Part shown: positions 34,497 to 43,104 of the stretch, piece after piece
How the letters are laid out: every line of letters begins with the position of its first letter
How positions within the stretch are numbered: the stretch's first letter is position 1
From: Nostoc sp. UHCC 0870
GTDB lineage: Bacteria; Cyanobacteriota; Cyanobacteriia; Cyanobacteriales; Nostocaceae
DNA length: 64,000 nucleotides
Reading direction: 5' to 3'
NCBI RefSeq assembly: GCF_022063185.1
Contig: NZ_CP091913.1
Span: forward strand, 6,115,141-6,179,140
Position numbers and translations under genes: made by a program
The notes under the pieces: model-generated
The model's input: the letters and a program-made list of their open reading frames with translations, nothing else
The model's database searches: none
Told to the model about the DNA's origin: nothing

Positions 34497-34624
34497 AGGT
34501 GACAGGTGACAGGTGATAGGTGATAGGTGACAGGTGACAGGTGACAGGGGAGAGAGTAACTCATCCCCAATTACGAATTACGAATTACGAATTACGAATT
34601 ACGAATTACGAATTACGAATTACG
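34497..34624. repeat. gacaggt and acgaatt heptamer tracts
   Basis: Seven gacaggt-type units are followed by about eight perfect attacga units. The second tract runs into the cobL coding end and provides its last codons. Confidence 0.9.
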
Positions 34625-35817
34625 AACTGCGTAACATTCGCCATTGCTTTCCAGCCTAAAAATTTACCTATAGGTTCTGCCCTTTGAATGGCTATGCGGG
34701 TGAAACTGCCGCCTACTTTTTCATACCATTTATATAAGGTTTGCTCACCTTCTATAGTGACGACATTAGCAACTAAAAGTCCGTCGGGGCGTAATGCTTG
34801 CCAACAAATGTCAAATAATCCATCGGCTGTGACTCCACCACCAATAAAGATAGCGTCTGGTTGGGGTAAGTCTTTCAGGGCTGATGGTGCTTTCCCCGCA
34901 ACGATTTTTAAATTGGGAGTACCCAAAGCGGCGGCATTATCAGCAATATATTGCAGTCTAGTAGAATTTTGTTCAATAGCGATCGCCTGACATCTAGGAT
35001 GAGTTCGCATCCATTCTATCGATATCGAGCCACAACCCGCCCCTACATCCCAAAGTAATTGTCCTGGTGTGGGTGCGAGGGTAGAAAGAGTAACAGCCCT
35101 AACTTCCCGTTTCGTTAGCTGTCCATCATGGTGATAAGCGTCATCTGGTAATCCTGGTAGCCTAGATAAAGGTATAATTCCAGCATCAGCAAGACAATGT
35201 ACTGCGATCGCATTTAAATCTGCAATATCTCCTGTCTCCAATTTTGCGGCTGTCCCTGTGATTATCCTTTCATGAACACCACCCATCCGTTCCAAAACAG
35301 TGATTTGACTGCTACCAAAACCGCGCTGTCTGAGAATTTCAGCCACAACCCCCGGCGTATCTTTCCCTGCACTCAAAATTAACAACCGCGCACCAGGATA
35401 TATATAATACTGAAGCAAAGCCGGCGGACGACCGCATAAACTCAAAGTTTCCACCTCAGTTAAAGACCATCCCAACCTAGAACAAGCGAGACTAAAAGCT
35501 GAAGGTGCAGGGATAATCGTCATTTCCGAAATGGGAATATGTCGTATCAAAGTAGCACCCACCCCATAACAGAGAGGATCACCACTAGCCAAAACACAAA
35601 CCGACCTACCGCGACGCTGGATAATTGCGTCTATAGAACTACTAATAGGAGAAGACCAAGATATTTTCTCCCGTTCATCATCAGTAGGTAACATAGCCAA
35701 ATGGCGATCGCCTCCCACAATTATCTCAGCACCAGCCACCAGAGAACAAGCGATCGCACCCAATCCCGCCAACCCATCCTCACCAATACCCACAACAGCC
35801 AGCCATTTCCCCCTCAC
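34606..35817 (-). CDS. cobL: Precorrin-6Y C5,15-methyltransferase (CbiE-CbiT fusion)
   Basis: 403 residues if started at the GTG at 35817; a TTG at 35838 adds seven residues coded by repeat DNA. The N-terminal CbiE half has VVGIGEDGLAGLGAIACSLV and ASGDPLCYGVGATLI. The C-terminal CbiT half has the SAM loop LLWDVGAGCGSISIEWMR and AIFIGGGV. It methylates C5 and C15 and removes the C12 acetate during cobalamin synthesis. The last residues (FVIRNS) and stop come from attacga repeats. It is divergent from the cobGH operon, so the two face outwards from the riboswitch region. Confidence 0.92.
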   Translation of the reverse strand: MRGKWLAVVGIGEDGLAGLGAIACSLVAGAEIIVGGDRHLAMLPTDDEREKISWSSPISSSIDAIIQRRGRSVCVLASGDPLCYGVGATLIRHIPISEMTIIPAPSAFSLACSRLGWSLTEVETLSLCGRPPALLQYYIYPGARLLILSAGKDTPGVVAEILRQRGFGSSQITVLERMGGVHERIITGTAAKLETGDIADLNAIAVHCLADAGIIPLSRLPGLPDDAYHHDGQLTKREVRAVTLSTLAPTPGQLLWDVGAGCGSISIEWMRTHPRCQAIAIEQNSTRLQYIADNAAALGTPNLKIVAGKAPSALKDLPQPDAIFIGGGVTADGLFDICWQALRPDGLLVANVVTIEGEQTLYKWYEKVGGSFTRIAIQRAEPIGKFLGWKAMANVTQFVIRNS

Positions 35818-35973
35818 GTCGCTTCGCTCCGAATTCAAAATTCAAAATTCAAAATTAATGACCCTCATAAATAAATTTAGGGGTTTACATCCTTTTTGCG
35901 GTCATAACCTCCTCTTAGCGCACCTCCGCGTTAACCTCCGCGCACCTTTGCGTTTCAACCCCCACCATATCAT

Positions 35974-36080
35974 GGTAGACTAGCAAGGCTTGAGGTTGGG
36001 AAACTCTGGTGAGATTCCGGGACTGTGCCGCAGCTGTAATAAAAACACAAAAAAGTTTTTGAGTCAGAATGCCAACTTCA
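35974..36080 (+). promoter_or_regulatory. Cobalamin (B12) riboswitch
   Basis: Conserved blocks occur in order: ggttgggaaactctggtgagattcc, gggactgtgccgcagctgtaa, then a variable hairpin (aaaaacacaaaaaagttttt) and a B12-box-like gtcagaatgcca. They match the consensus GGGAA..GGTGAAATTCC..CTG..CCGCAACTGT. It lies 45 bases before the CobGH start on the same strand, so cobalamin should repress this operon. attcgta repeats separate it from the coding start. Confidence 0.9.
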
Positions 36081-36081
36081 A

Positions 36082-36116
36082 GATAATTCGTAATTCGTAA
36101 TTCGTAATTCGTAATT
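36082..36116. repeat. attcgta heptamer repeats after the riboswitch
   Basis: Four to five units of aattcgt lie between the riboswitch and the CobGH coding start. They may lengthen the leader and could mask or change the expression platform. Confidence 0.8.
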
Positions 36117-36123
36117 AAAGGGT

Positions 36124-38298
36124 TTGAATCCCCAACTAATTCGATTACTAATTATTTCAAGAGATCGTCGTCTACTCCCTGCGTCGCACGGGGAAGGAGT
36201 TGGAGTCTTGCTGTCTGGTTCTACACCTTGTCCTGGTTTATTTTATGCCACACCTGCCCAAGATGGAATACTATCTCGCATTAGAATACCAGGTGGAATA
36301 ATTAATAGTAAACAATGTCAGGCGATCGCAGATATCGCCGACAAATACGGTGGTGGCTACATAGACGTAACCAACCGCGCCAACCTGCAAATCCGAGAAA
36401 TTCGCGAAGGGATAGAACCTGAAGTCCTCCAACAACTCCAGGACTTAGGATTAGGTTCTAACAACAGTGGTGTAGACCAAATCCGCAATATTATGACCAG
36501 TCCCACAGCTGGTATTGACCCTCAAGAACTCATCGATACCCGTCCCTTTGTTCAAAACTGGGACAACTACATTACCCAACATTCCACCTTATCAGGACTA
36601 TCCGCAAAATTTAGCGTTTGTTTTGATGGTGGTGGTTTAGTTTCCGTTTGCGATCGCCCCAACGATATCACATTAGCAGCGATCGCCATAGACAACAAAA
36701 CCTACTTTCGCCTCTATCTCAGCGCAGGCGCAAAAGGAAAACCCCCCACCGACACCAGAATTATCTTACCCCCCGAACACTCCCTAAAAGTCCTAGCCGC
36801 CTTCACTCAAATCTATCTAACTCACTCTCATCCTCTCTGCGCCTCTGCGCCTCTGCGTGAAAAAATCAATCCCCATACTCAACGCAAACCAAGACTAAGA
36901 GAAGTAATCAATCACCTAGGCTTAGATAATTATCTCCAAGAAGTCGAGCAGAGATTACCATTTTACTGGAAGAGAAAAGACCTCACCCCAGAACAAAGGT
37001 CAAATACCCAATATCACCACATTGGCATCCATCCCCAACACCAACCAGAGTTATATTACATCGGCATAGTCTTACCCCTAGGTCGCCTAGAAACGCAGCA
37101 ACTACGCGGTTTAGCCGACTTATCCGAAAAATACAGTCATGGAACACTCCGACTTACCCCCTGGCAGAATTTACTACTAACAGACATTCCCCAACAAAAA
37201 CTTACTGAGGTTCAAAGAGAAATTACTGATTTAAAATTAGATGCCTCACCAACTAACATTAAAAGTGCCTTAGTAGCTTGTTCTGGAAATCAGGGGTGTG
37301 CAGCTGCGGCGACAGATACCAAAACTCACGCCCTAGCATTAGCAGACTATCTCCAATCCCACGTCACCTTAGAACATCCCGTAAATATCCACCTAAGCGG
37401 CTGTGAAAAATCCTGCGCCCAGCATGGTAAAAGTGATATTGCTTTACTCGGTGTCAGTGAGGAACGCTATCAAGTCTATGTGGGAGACAGTAACCAAAAA
37501 TTTGGACGTGAACTCTATGATGATGTAAGCTTTACCGACTTACCCGCTCTCATGGAGCAGATGTTAAATGTGTATAAAAACAAACGCTTAAATCCCGCCG
37601 AATCTTTTGGGGAATTTGCCAACCGCTACCCACACACCCAACTACAACAGTTATTCTCTCATCCCAACTCCATGCCTGAATACATCCGTGATGCCAATGA
37701 AATCTACCGTAATTCCTTCGCCATCATTCGTTCGGAAGCCAATCTAGATATACTACCCGCAGATGTAGCTAAAGTTGCAGTGCGTCTCATTCATGCCTGT
37801 GGAATGACGGATATCGTCACAGACCTAGGATATTCAGCAACGGCGGTACAGTCAGCCAGGGAAGCACTAGCAGCAGGCGCACCGATTTTGTGTGATTGTC
37901 GTATGGTAGCTGACGGAGTAACGAGGAAACGTTTATCTGCCAATAACCAAGTAATCTGCACCCTCAACGAGCCAGAAGTCCCAGAATTAGCGAAAAAATT
38001 GGGTAATACTAGGTCGGCGGCGGCTTTGGAATTATGGCAACCTTACCTAGCAGGGGCAGTAGTCGCCATTGGTAACGCACCCACAGCATTATTTAGATTA
38101 CTAGAAATGTTAGATCAAGGATGTCCTAAACCGGCAGTGATTTTAGGTTTTCCCGTGGGATTTGTGGGTGCAGCCGAATCAAAAGCCGCATTGGCAGCAG
38201 ATAGCCGCAATGTACCATTTTTAACTTTACATGGTCGGCGCGGTGGCAGTGCGATCGCCGCCGCCGCAGTTAACGCCCTCGCAACGGAGGAAGAATAA
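36124..38298 (+). CDS. cobG-cobH: Precorrin-3B synthase fused to precorrin-8X methylmutase (CobG-CobH)
   Basis: 724 residues. The N-terminal part (to about 505) is the sulfite/nitrite-reductase-like CobG: CPGLFYATPAQDGILSRIRI, and Fe-S cysteines in ACSGNQGCAAA and LSGCEKSCAQHG. It makes precorrin-3B in the oxygen-using pathway. The C-terminal part (from about 518, YIRDANEIYRNSFAIIRSEA) is CobH, which moves a methyl group to give hydrogenobyrinic acid, with DCRMVADGVTRK and GFPVGFVGAAESK. The TTG start at 36124 is uncertain: residues 1-30 (PASHGEGVGVLL) look like repeat-derived sequence. A cctctgcg repeat is inserted in frame near residue 238. Confidence 0.92.
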   Translation: MNPQLIRLLIISRDRRLLPASHGEGVGVLLSGSTPCPGLFYATPAQDGILSRIRIPGGIINSKQCQAIADIADKYGGGYIDVTNRANLQIREIREGIEPEVLQQLQDLGLGSNNSGVDQIRNIMTSPTAGIDPQELIDTRPFVQNWDNYITQHSTLSGLSAKFSVCFDGGGLVSVCDRPNDITLAAIAIDNKTYFRLYLSAGAKGKPPTDTRIILPPEHSLKVLAAFTQIYLTHSHPLCASAPLREKINPHTQRKPRLREVINHLGLDNYLQEVEQRLPFYWKRKDLTPEQRSNTQYHHIGIHPQHQPELYYIGIVLPLGRLETQQLRGLADLSEKYSHGTLRLTPWQNLLLTDIPQQKLTEVQREITDLKLDASPTNIKSALVACSGNQGCAAAATDTKTHALALADYLQSHVTLEHPVNIHLSGCEKSCAQHGKSDIALLGVSEERYQVYVGDSNQKFGRELYDDVSFTDLPALMEQMLNVYKNKRLNPAESFGEFANRYPHTQLQQLFSHPNSMPEYIRDANEIYRNSFAIIRSEANLDILPADVAKVAVRLIHACGMTDIVTDLGYSATAVQSAREALAAGAPILCDCRMVADGVTRKRLSANNQVICTLNEPEVPELAKKLGNTRSAAALELWQPYLAGAVVAIGNAPTALFRLLEMLDQGCPKPAVILGFPVGFVGAAESKAALAADSRNVPFLTLHGRRGGSAIAAAAVNALATEEE

Positions 38299-38300
38299 TC

Positions 38301-39005
38301 ATGACAGATAAAGGTCGTCTATATGGAGTTGGTGTAGGGCCAGGAGATCCAGAACTATTGACCCTGAAAGCCTTGCGGCTATTGCGTGCTGCACCCGTGA
38401 TTGCCTATCAGTCAGCCACAGATAAAGAGAGTATAGCGCGAGCGATCGTTTCCCAATATCTCACAGGGGAACAAATCGAAGTAGCCTATCACCTCCCCCG
38501 CGCCTTAGAACCAGAAAAAGCCCAGGAAATTTACGACCAAGAAGTTGCACCCATCGCCGCACATCTAGCAGCCGGACGGGATGTAGTAGTAGTGTGTGAA
38601 GGCGACCCGTTTTTTTACGGTTCATTTATGTATGTATTTACACGCCTATCTGAACACTACGAAACGGAAGTCGTCCCCGGAGTATCTTCATTAATGGCGT
38701 GTGCTGTGTCCTTGGGTGTACCGTTCACCTACTACAACGATGTTCTCACAGTTTTACCTGCACCCCTCCCAGCCGAAGAACTCACCACAAAATTACTGAC
38801 AACCGATGCAGCCGCCATTATGAAACTCGGTCGCCACTTTACCAAAGTGCGAGATATCCTGCATAAATTAGGACTAGCATCACGGGCGTTATATATTGAA
38901 CGGGCAACAACAGCACACCAAAGGATTGTACCCATAGATGAGGTTGATCCGGCTGAAGTACCTTATTTTGCCATGATTGTCATACCTAGTAAGAATAGGT
39001 TATAG
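38301..39005 (+). CDS. cobI: Precorrin-2 C20-methyltransferase
   Basis: 234 residues of the tetrapyrrole methylase family: GRLYGVGVGPGDPELLTLKALR at the start, VVVVCEGDPFFYGSFMYVF, and VVPGVSSLMACAVSLGVP. It adds the C20 methyl from SAM to precorrin-2, the step before CobG. It begins two bases after the CobGH stop, so it is in the same riboswitch-controlled operon. Confidence 0.95.
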   Translation: MTDKGRLYGVGVGPGDPELLTLKALRLLRAAPVIAYQSATDKESIARAIVSQYLTGEQIEVAYHLPRALEPEKAQEIYDQEVAPIAAHLAAGRDVVVVCEGDPFFYGSFMYVFTRLSEHYETEVVPGVSSLMACAVSLGVPFTYYNDVLTVLPAPLPAEELTTKLLTTDAAAIMKLGRHFTKVRDILHKLGLASRALYIERATTAHQRIVPIDEVDPAEVPYFAMIVIPSKNRL

Positions 39006-39047
39006 AAGTTTCAGTAAAAATTAATTTCTACAGCCTGTTTGATCAAC

Positions 39048-39193
39048 TAAGTAGAACGACTTGAAAAAACCAAACTATGTAAAGTAATGTAATGTAAAAA
39101 AATTGTATTTAGTTCGTAGTAAGGACTTTAGTCCTCTCTGCGAGACGCTGCTCGAACACTACAAACCTTTAATTATTTACACCGTTCTACTTA
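39048..39193. repeat. MITE (taagtagaacg ends), copy 1
   Basis: TAAGTAGAACG at 39048-39058 is mirrored exactly at 39183-39193. The ends extend as ...acttgaaaa and acctttaattatttac..., shared with the copy at 49882-50002. The centre has the taaggactttagtcct motif also found at 5812. It separates the cob genes from the toxin-antitoxin pair. Confidence 0.85.
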
Positions 39194-39324
39194 ATACCAG
39201 CGAAAAATATTTAGTATTTTTGTACTATGTAATAGCAATTATTTGTTAATATAGTATGTATACGCGCTAATATGAGATTTATTTGCTATGTTAGTGAGCT
39301 TGATTCAGTTTGCGGGTCTGACCT

Positions 39325-39912
39325 ATGATTAATTGTCTAGATGTAGCTCGCTACTTTATTGTGAGAGCCTACGAAGATGGTATAGAAGCAGAAATGACAA
39401 ATATGAAAGTTCAAAAGCTTCTGTACTATTCACAAAGCTTGCATTTAGCCTTGTATAATCAGCCATTGTTTGATGAAGAAATCCAAGCATGGCGATATGG
39501 GCCTGTGTGTCCGCCAGCTTACAGATTTTACAGTGAATTTGAGGCTCAACAATTACCCATACCTAGTCAAGAATTTTTATCCCAGATTCCTCATGAGCAG
39601 AAAAAGCTTTTAGCAGAAGTTTGGGAATATTTTGGTGGTTATCATGCTTATCGACTTAGTGGTATGACTCATTTGGAATTTCCTTGGAAGAAAGCGCGTA
39701 AGGGTTTACCTGATGATGCTGGTTCAACAGAGCCAATTTTGTTGGAAGATATGAAGGCATTAGGTTGTAAAAAGCTTGATTTAATAGAGCGTGAAAATCC
39801 TGCTTATGAATTTGTAATGTCTAAAGTGTTGGAAGACAGTTGTAATTCAGAATCCTCAACTCGTATTGCTAAAGGAGAAGTGCGTGACTGGCTCAACTCC
39901 CTTCTCGATTGA
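39325..39912 (+). CDS. Panacea-domain (DUF4065/SocA-like) antitoxin
   Basis: 195 residues. The Panacea pattern is clear: VARYFIVRAYEDGIEAEMTNMKVQKLLYYSQSLHLA, then DEEIQAWRYGPVCPPAYRFYSEF. The domain is known as a versatile antitoxin module that neutralises toxins of many folds. The C-terminal part (residues about 120-195) is an extension likely to bind the partner. The next gene starts inside its last codons, a 29-base overlap, which fits a coupled toxin-antitoxin pair. Confidence 0.85.
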   Translation: MINCLDVARYFIVRAYEDGIEAEMTNMKVQKLLYYSQSLHLALYNQPLFDEEIQAWRYGPVCPPAYRFYSEFEAQQLPIPSQEFLSQIPHEQKKLLAEVWEYFGGYHAYRLSGMTHLEFPWKKARKGLPDDAGSTEPILLEDMKALGCKKLDLIERENPAYEFVMSKVLEDSCNSESSTRIAKGEVRDWLNSLLD

Positions 39913-40261
39913 GAAATCTGATAATTTTCAGCGTTCTTTTAAAAAACTTGCAAAGTTTCATGGAACTGGTTTTGTAGAATTAGTCGCCCAGGTTTTGGAA
40001 GATTTGCTAGAAGACTCCTATCCCTACAACTGCCGTCAAGAACCTTTACCTGGAAAGATTCGACTACCTGAAGAATGGACATTTCATAAGTTAGAACTGA
40101 GATTTTCCAAAGGAGCTTCAGGACAAATTAGATTGATGTATTTGGTTAATGCTACTACTTCTACAATCAAGCTTGTTTGGATTTATAGTCATGAGCAGTT
40201 TACAAAACGTCCTGGTGATGCAGATTTGAAAAGTGTTATTCAAGAAATACTAGACTGCTAA
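39884..40261 (+). CDS. RelE/ParE-like toxin partner of the Panacea antitoxin
   Basis: 125 residues from the GTG at 39884; AAAGGAG at 39870-39876 is well placed for it, which argues against the earlier TTG at 39866. The layout suits the RelE/ParE fold: an N-terminal strand and helices (FSIEKSDNFQRSFKKLAKFH, FVELVAQVLEDLLE), then strands WTFHKLELRFSKG, QIRLMYLVN and IKLVWIYSHEQF. Such proteins cut mRNA on the ribosome or poison gyrase; which one cannot be told. The overlap with the antitoxin gene and its unrelated surroundings support the toxin role. Confidence 0.65.
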   Translation: MTGSTPFSIEKSDNFQRSFKKLAKFHGTGFVELVAQVLEDLLEDSYPYNCRQEPLPGKIRLPEEWTFHKLELRFSKGASGQIRLMYLVNATTSTIKLVWIYSHEQFTKRPGDADLKSVIQEILDC

Positions 40262-40303
40262 AACTATTAACTAAAATATAAATTCCAAAGCTCAATAACT
40301 TTC

Positions 40304-42019
40304 ATGAACAAGGTTGCACCTGCTGTTATAGTCTTAAGTCAAAATAGTGTTACACTAGCCCGCAAAATCATCACCGTCTTACCAGGAGCAACACTCTACG
40401 GGTTAGCAGGACGTACCTGTGATGTTGATATCAGCTTCACTAATTTCGGCGACACACTGCGGGAATTGTTCGCCCAAGGTACACCCCTAATTGGGATTTG
40501 TGCGGCGGGTATTCTTATCAGAACCCTAGCACCCCTGATTTCCGACAAACGCCAAGAACCGCCAGTGTTAGCTGTAGCTGAGGATGGTAGCGCGGTTGTC
40601 CCGCTTTTGGGGGGACTCAATGGAGTCAATGATTTAGCGCGGCGCATTGCTGAGGTCTTAGATACCCAAGCAGCAATTACCACTACAGGCGATATCCGTT
40701 TCCGCACTGCGTTGTTATCTCCTCCCCCTGAGTATCATTTAGCTAACCCAGAGGATGCTAAAACATTTATCTCTGATTTATTAGCAGGGGAGCAGGTAAA
40801 GTTGGAAGGAACTGCACCTTGGTTAAGTAATAGTCAGTTACCCATTGACCCCAAAGGCAATTTAACCATCCAAGTCACAGAACGCTGTGTGATTCCTACA
40901 GCTAACTGTTTGGTTTATCATCCTAAAAATATTGCGATCGCCATTACTCACCCTGATGTTACTCTAGACTTAGTACAAGCATTACTAGCCAACGCAGACA
41001 TCGCCAGCGCAGCCATCGCCGGCATATTTGCACCCATCACCATTGCCGCCTATGCAAACATACACACCATAGCCGACTTCTACGGTGTGCCGACGCGGTT
41101 CTTCCGTGAAGACTTAGCAGCAGAAGCATTAGCCTTAACAGCGACAGGTAGAGATGGTAAATTACTTAACTCATTATCGCAGATAGCGATCGCCTACGAT
41201 GGGCGGTATGCGATCGCTATTTCTCCCCAACCCATAGACCCCAACACCATCGGTCAACCCCAGGGAAGGTTAGCAATTATCGGTACAGGCCCCGGTAGTT
41301 CTCAATGGATGTCACCGGAAGTCAAAGAAATTCTCAAATCTGCCACTGACTTAGTAGGCTACAAAACTTATCTAGATTTAGTCGGTTCTCTCGCAGCAGG
41401 AAAACAACGCCATGAGTCAGACAACCGCGAAGAAATTGCACGGGCGACAATGGCCTTAGATTTAGCAGCTAATGGACGCTATGTAGTCGTAGTTTCTTCC
41501 GGCGACCCTGGCATCTATGCAATGGCTACGGCTGTATTTGAAGTTTTCGACCACCACCACAAACCGGAATGGGACAGTATTGATATTCACGTCGCACCCG
41601 GAATTTCCGCCATGCAAGCCGCCGCCGCCGCCGTTGGCGCACCCTTGGGACATGATTTTTGTACGATTTCCTTATCGGACATTTTAAAACCTTGGTCAAT
41701 TATTACACAACGGATTGCGGCTGCTGCTGAAGCTGACTTTGCTATTGCCTTCTATAATCCTGTTTCTAAAGACCGGACTTGGCAATTAGCTGATGCCAGA
41801 GATATTTTACTCCGTTACAGAACCCCCAACACTCCCGTAATTTTAGCGCGAAATCTCGGCAGGCCAGGACAGACGGTAAAAGTAATTACCCTTGACCAGT
41901 TAACACCAGATGTTGCAGATATGCGGACAGTGATTATTGTTGGTTCTAGCCAAACTAAAATCATCAACCGCATTGATGGTAGTGTTAGCGTCTATACACC
42001 CAGGCGGTATTACAAATAA
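40304..42019 (+). CDS. cbiG-cobJ: CbiG fused to precorrin-3B C17-methyltransferase (CbiG-CobJ)
   Basis: 571 residues. The N-terminal part (to about 325) is CbiG-like: LYGLAGRTCDVDISF, LIGICAAGILIRTLAPLI, VVPLLGGLNGVNDLARRIA, with a C-terminal CbiG/CobE portion around 205-320. The second part is the methylase CobJ: GRLAIIGTGPGSSQWMSPEV, VVVSSGDPGIYAMATAVFEV, HVAPGISAMQAAAAAVGAP. It performs ring contraction and C17 methylation. CbiG belongs to the anaerobic route while CobG upstream belongs to the aerobic one. About 1.3 kb with the toxin-antitoxin pair and a MITE separate this gene from cobI. Confidence 0.92.
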   Translation: MNKVAPAVIVLSQNSVTLARKIITVLPGATLYGLAGRTCDVDISFTNFGDTLRELFAQGTPLIGICAAGILIRTLAPLISDKRQEPPVLAVAEDGSAVVPLLGGLNGVNDLARRIAEVLDTQAAITTTGDIRFRTALLSPPPEYHLANPEDAKTFISDLLAGEQVKLEGTAPWLSNSQLPIDPKGNLTIQVTERCVIPTANCLVYHPKNIAIAITHPDVTLDLVQALLANADIASAAIAGIFAPITIAAYANIHTIADFYGVPTRFFREDLAAEALALTATGRDGKLLNSLSQIAIAYDGRYAIAISPQPIDPNTIGQPQGRLAIIGTGPGSSQWMSPEVKEILKSATDLVGYKTYLDLVGSLAAGKQRHESDNREEIARATMALDLAANGRYVVVVSSGDPGIYAMATAVFEVFDHHHKPEWDSIDIHVAPGISAMQAAAAAVGAPLGHDFCTISLSDILKPWSIITQRIAAAAEADFAIAFYNPVSKDRTWQLADARDILLRYRTPNTPVILARNLGRPGQTVKVITLDQLTPDVADMRTVIIVGSSQTKIINRIDGSVSVYTPRRYYK

Positions 42020-42190
42020 TTCGTAATTCGTAATGGACTTCTCTACGAGACGCTACGCGAACGTCCCGCTACGCTCTAAGCGTAGCTATGCCGCAGGCTT
42101 TACGTAATTCGTAATTAAACACCAATGCCCTATGCCCCATGCCCAAAATTGTTTAATTTTGAATTTTGAATTTTGAATTTTGAATTGATT
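42020..42190. repeat. Mixed heptamer repeats and HIP-like filler
   Basis: attcgta units, a gacgctacgcgaacgtcccgctacgctctaagcg-type filler and ttttgaa units follow one another. The region 42191-42724 is AT-rich and has one imperfect hairpin (agggtaggcattg 42382-42394 with caatgcttactttaccct 42413-42430). It presumably holds the precursor promoter. Confidence 0.8.
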
Positions 42191-42724
42191 AGCCCCATGC
42201 CCATATTAAAATTTTATGTATTAAATAATGCACAGATGCGTAACAATGAAATTATAAATCAAAACAATGTAACACGATAATTCATTATAAATTCTTTTGG
42301 GCTAGGTGTTGGTTATCGTCAAGGCTTTTCAGCATCACTATGACACACATCTTACACATATAGATTAATAATAACTGTTTTAGGGTAGGCATTGTTACTT
42401 TTAGGTTGTTGGCAATGCTTACTTTACCCTGAACTGAAACATTAACACAGCTTAATTATAGTAATTTTGCTCTATTTCTGGCATAGATTGCCTTAATAAA
42501 TTCTGATTTTTACCAGTTAATTATCAATTAATTAGAGGCTTTGTAGCTAACCATAAATTACATTACAAGCCTTTCTCCATAGCTATAAAATACAATATTT
42601 ATGTTACTTTTTCATACGAACAAATATTGAATTTAATAAAATAATCCGCAATTATAGTCATGGGAAGAGAGAAATAAAGCTCAATTTTCCATCAACATAA
42701 CTTTACTAACAAGGAATTAATCCA

Positions 42725-42892
42725 ATGGCTGAAATTAAAATCAACCAACTAAACATTGAAAATAATCCAGAAATAATTGACCTGAAAGCAGAAGCTGCAC
42801 AAGGTAATTCCGCAGCTATTGTTGCTTTCAAAAGCTTACGTGGAGGTCTTGCTACTCGTAAGGCTTGTTGGTGTGTTCAACATGTGTTCTAA
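42725..42892 (+). CDS. Double-glycine peptide precursor (candidate RiPP/bacteriocin)
   Basis: 55 residues, with AAGGA at 42711-42715 nine bases before the ATG. The leader begins MAEIKINQLNIENNPEIIDL, is acidic and helical, and ends FKSLRGG. G40-G41, with L38 at -4 and F35 at -7, form a double-glycine site for C39 peptidases. Cutting there leaves a 14-residue basic core, LATRKACWCVQHVF, holding a C-W-C triplet. A C39-ABC exporter, HlyD and parvulin-like protein lie 2-7 kb away on the other strand. No lanthionine, cyclodehydratase or radical-SAM gene is near. Modification and function are unknown. The match of leader motif and exporter is strong context; the peptide itself resembles no product I can name. 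Confidence 0.75.
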   Translation: MAEIKINQLNIENNPEIIDLKAEAAQGNSAAIVAFKSLRGGLATRKACWCVQHVF

Positions 42893-42969
42893 GAGTTTGT
42901 ATCGAAGAATATTTGATACAGTTTTGAGAACCATAAAAATGGAACTCATTTTCTAAAACAACATTAATT

Positions 42970-43007
42970 TTATCCACAATAGCAATTTTTAGAGCTGTTG
43001 TGGATAA
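42970..43007. terminator. Hairpin between precursor and TPR gene
   Basis: ttatccacaatagc 42970-42983 pairs with gctgttgtggataa 42994-43007 (one mismatch). It may be a partial terminator or processing site that lets the precursor be made in excess over the downstream gene. Confidence 0.6.
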
Positions 43008-43104
43008 ATTTCATCAAAATCACTAATTAAGCCAGGATGTAGTTTTTTGCCATAAGTAACATATTTTAGGTTTTTTAAATTTTTATTGTGGAGGAAATTT
43101 TACT

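Noticed and set aside
34567..34624. Regular direct repeats, considered as a CRISPR array
   Set aside because: Units are seven bases long without spacers; these are typical cyanobacterial heptamer repeats. No cas gene is present.
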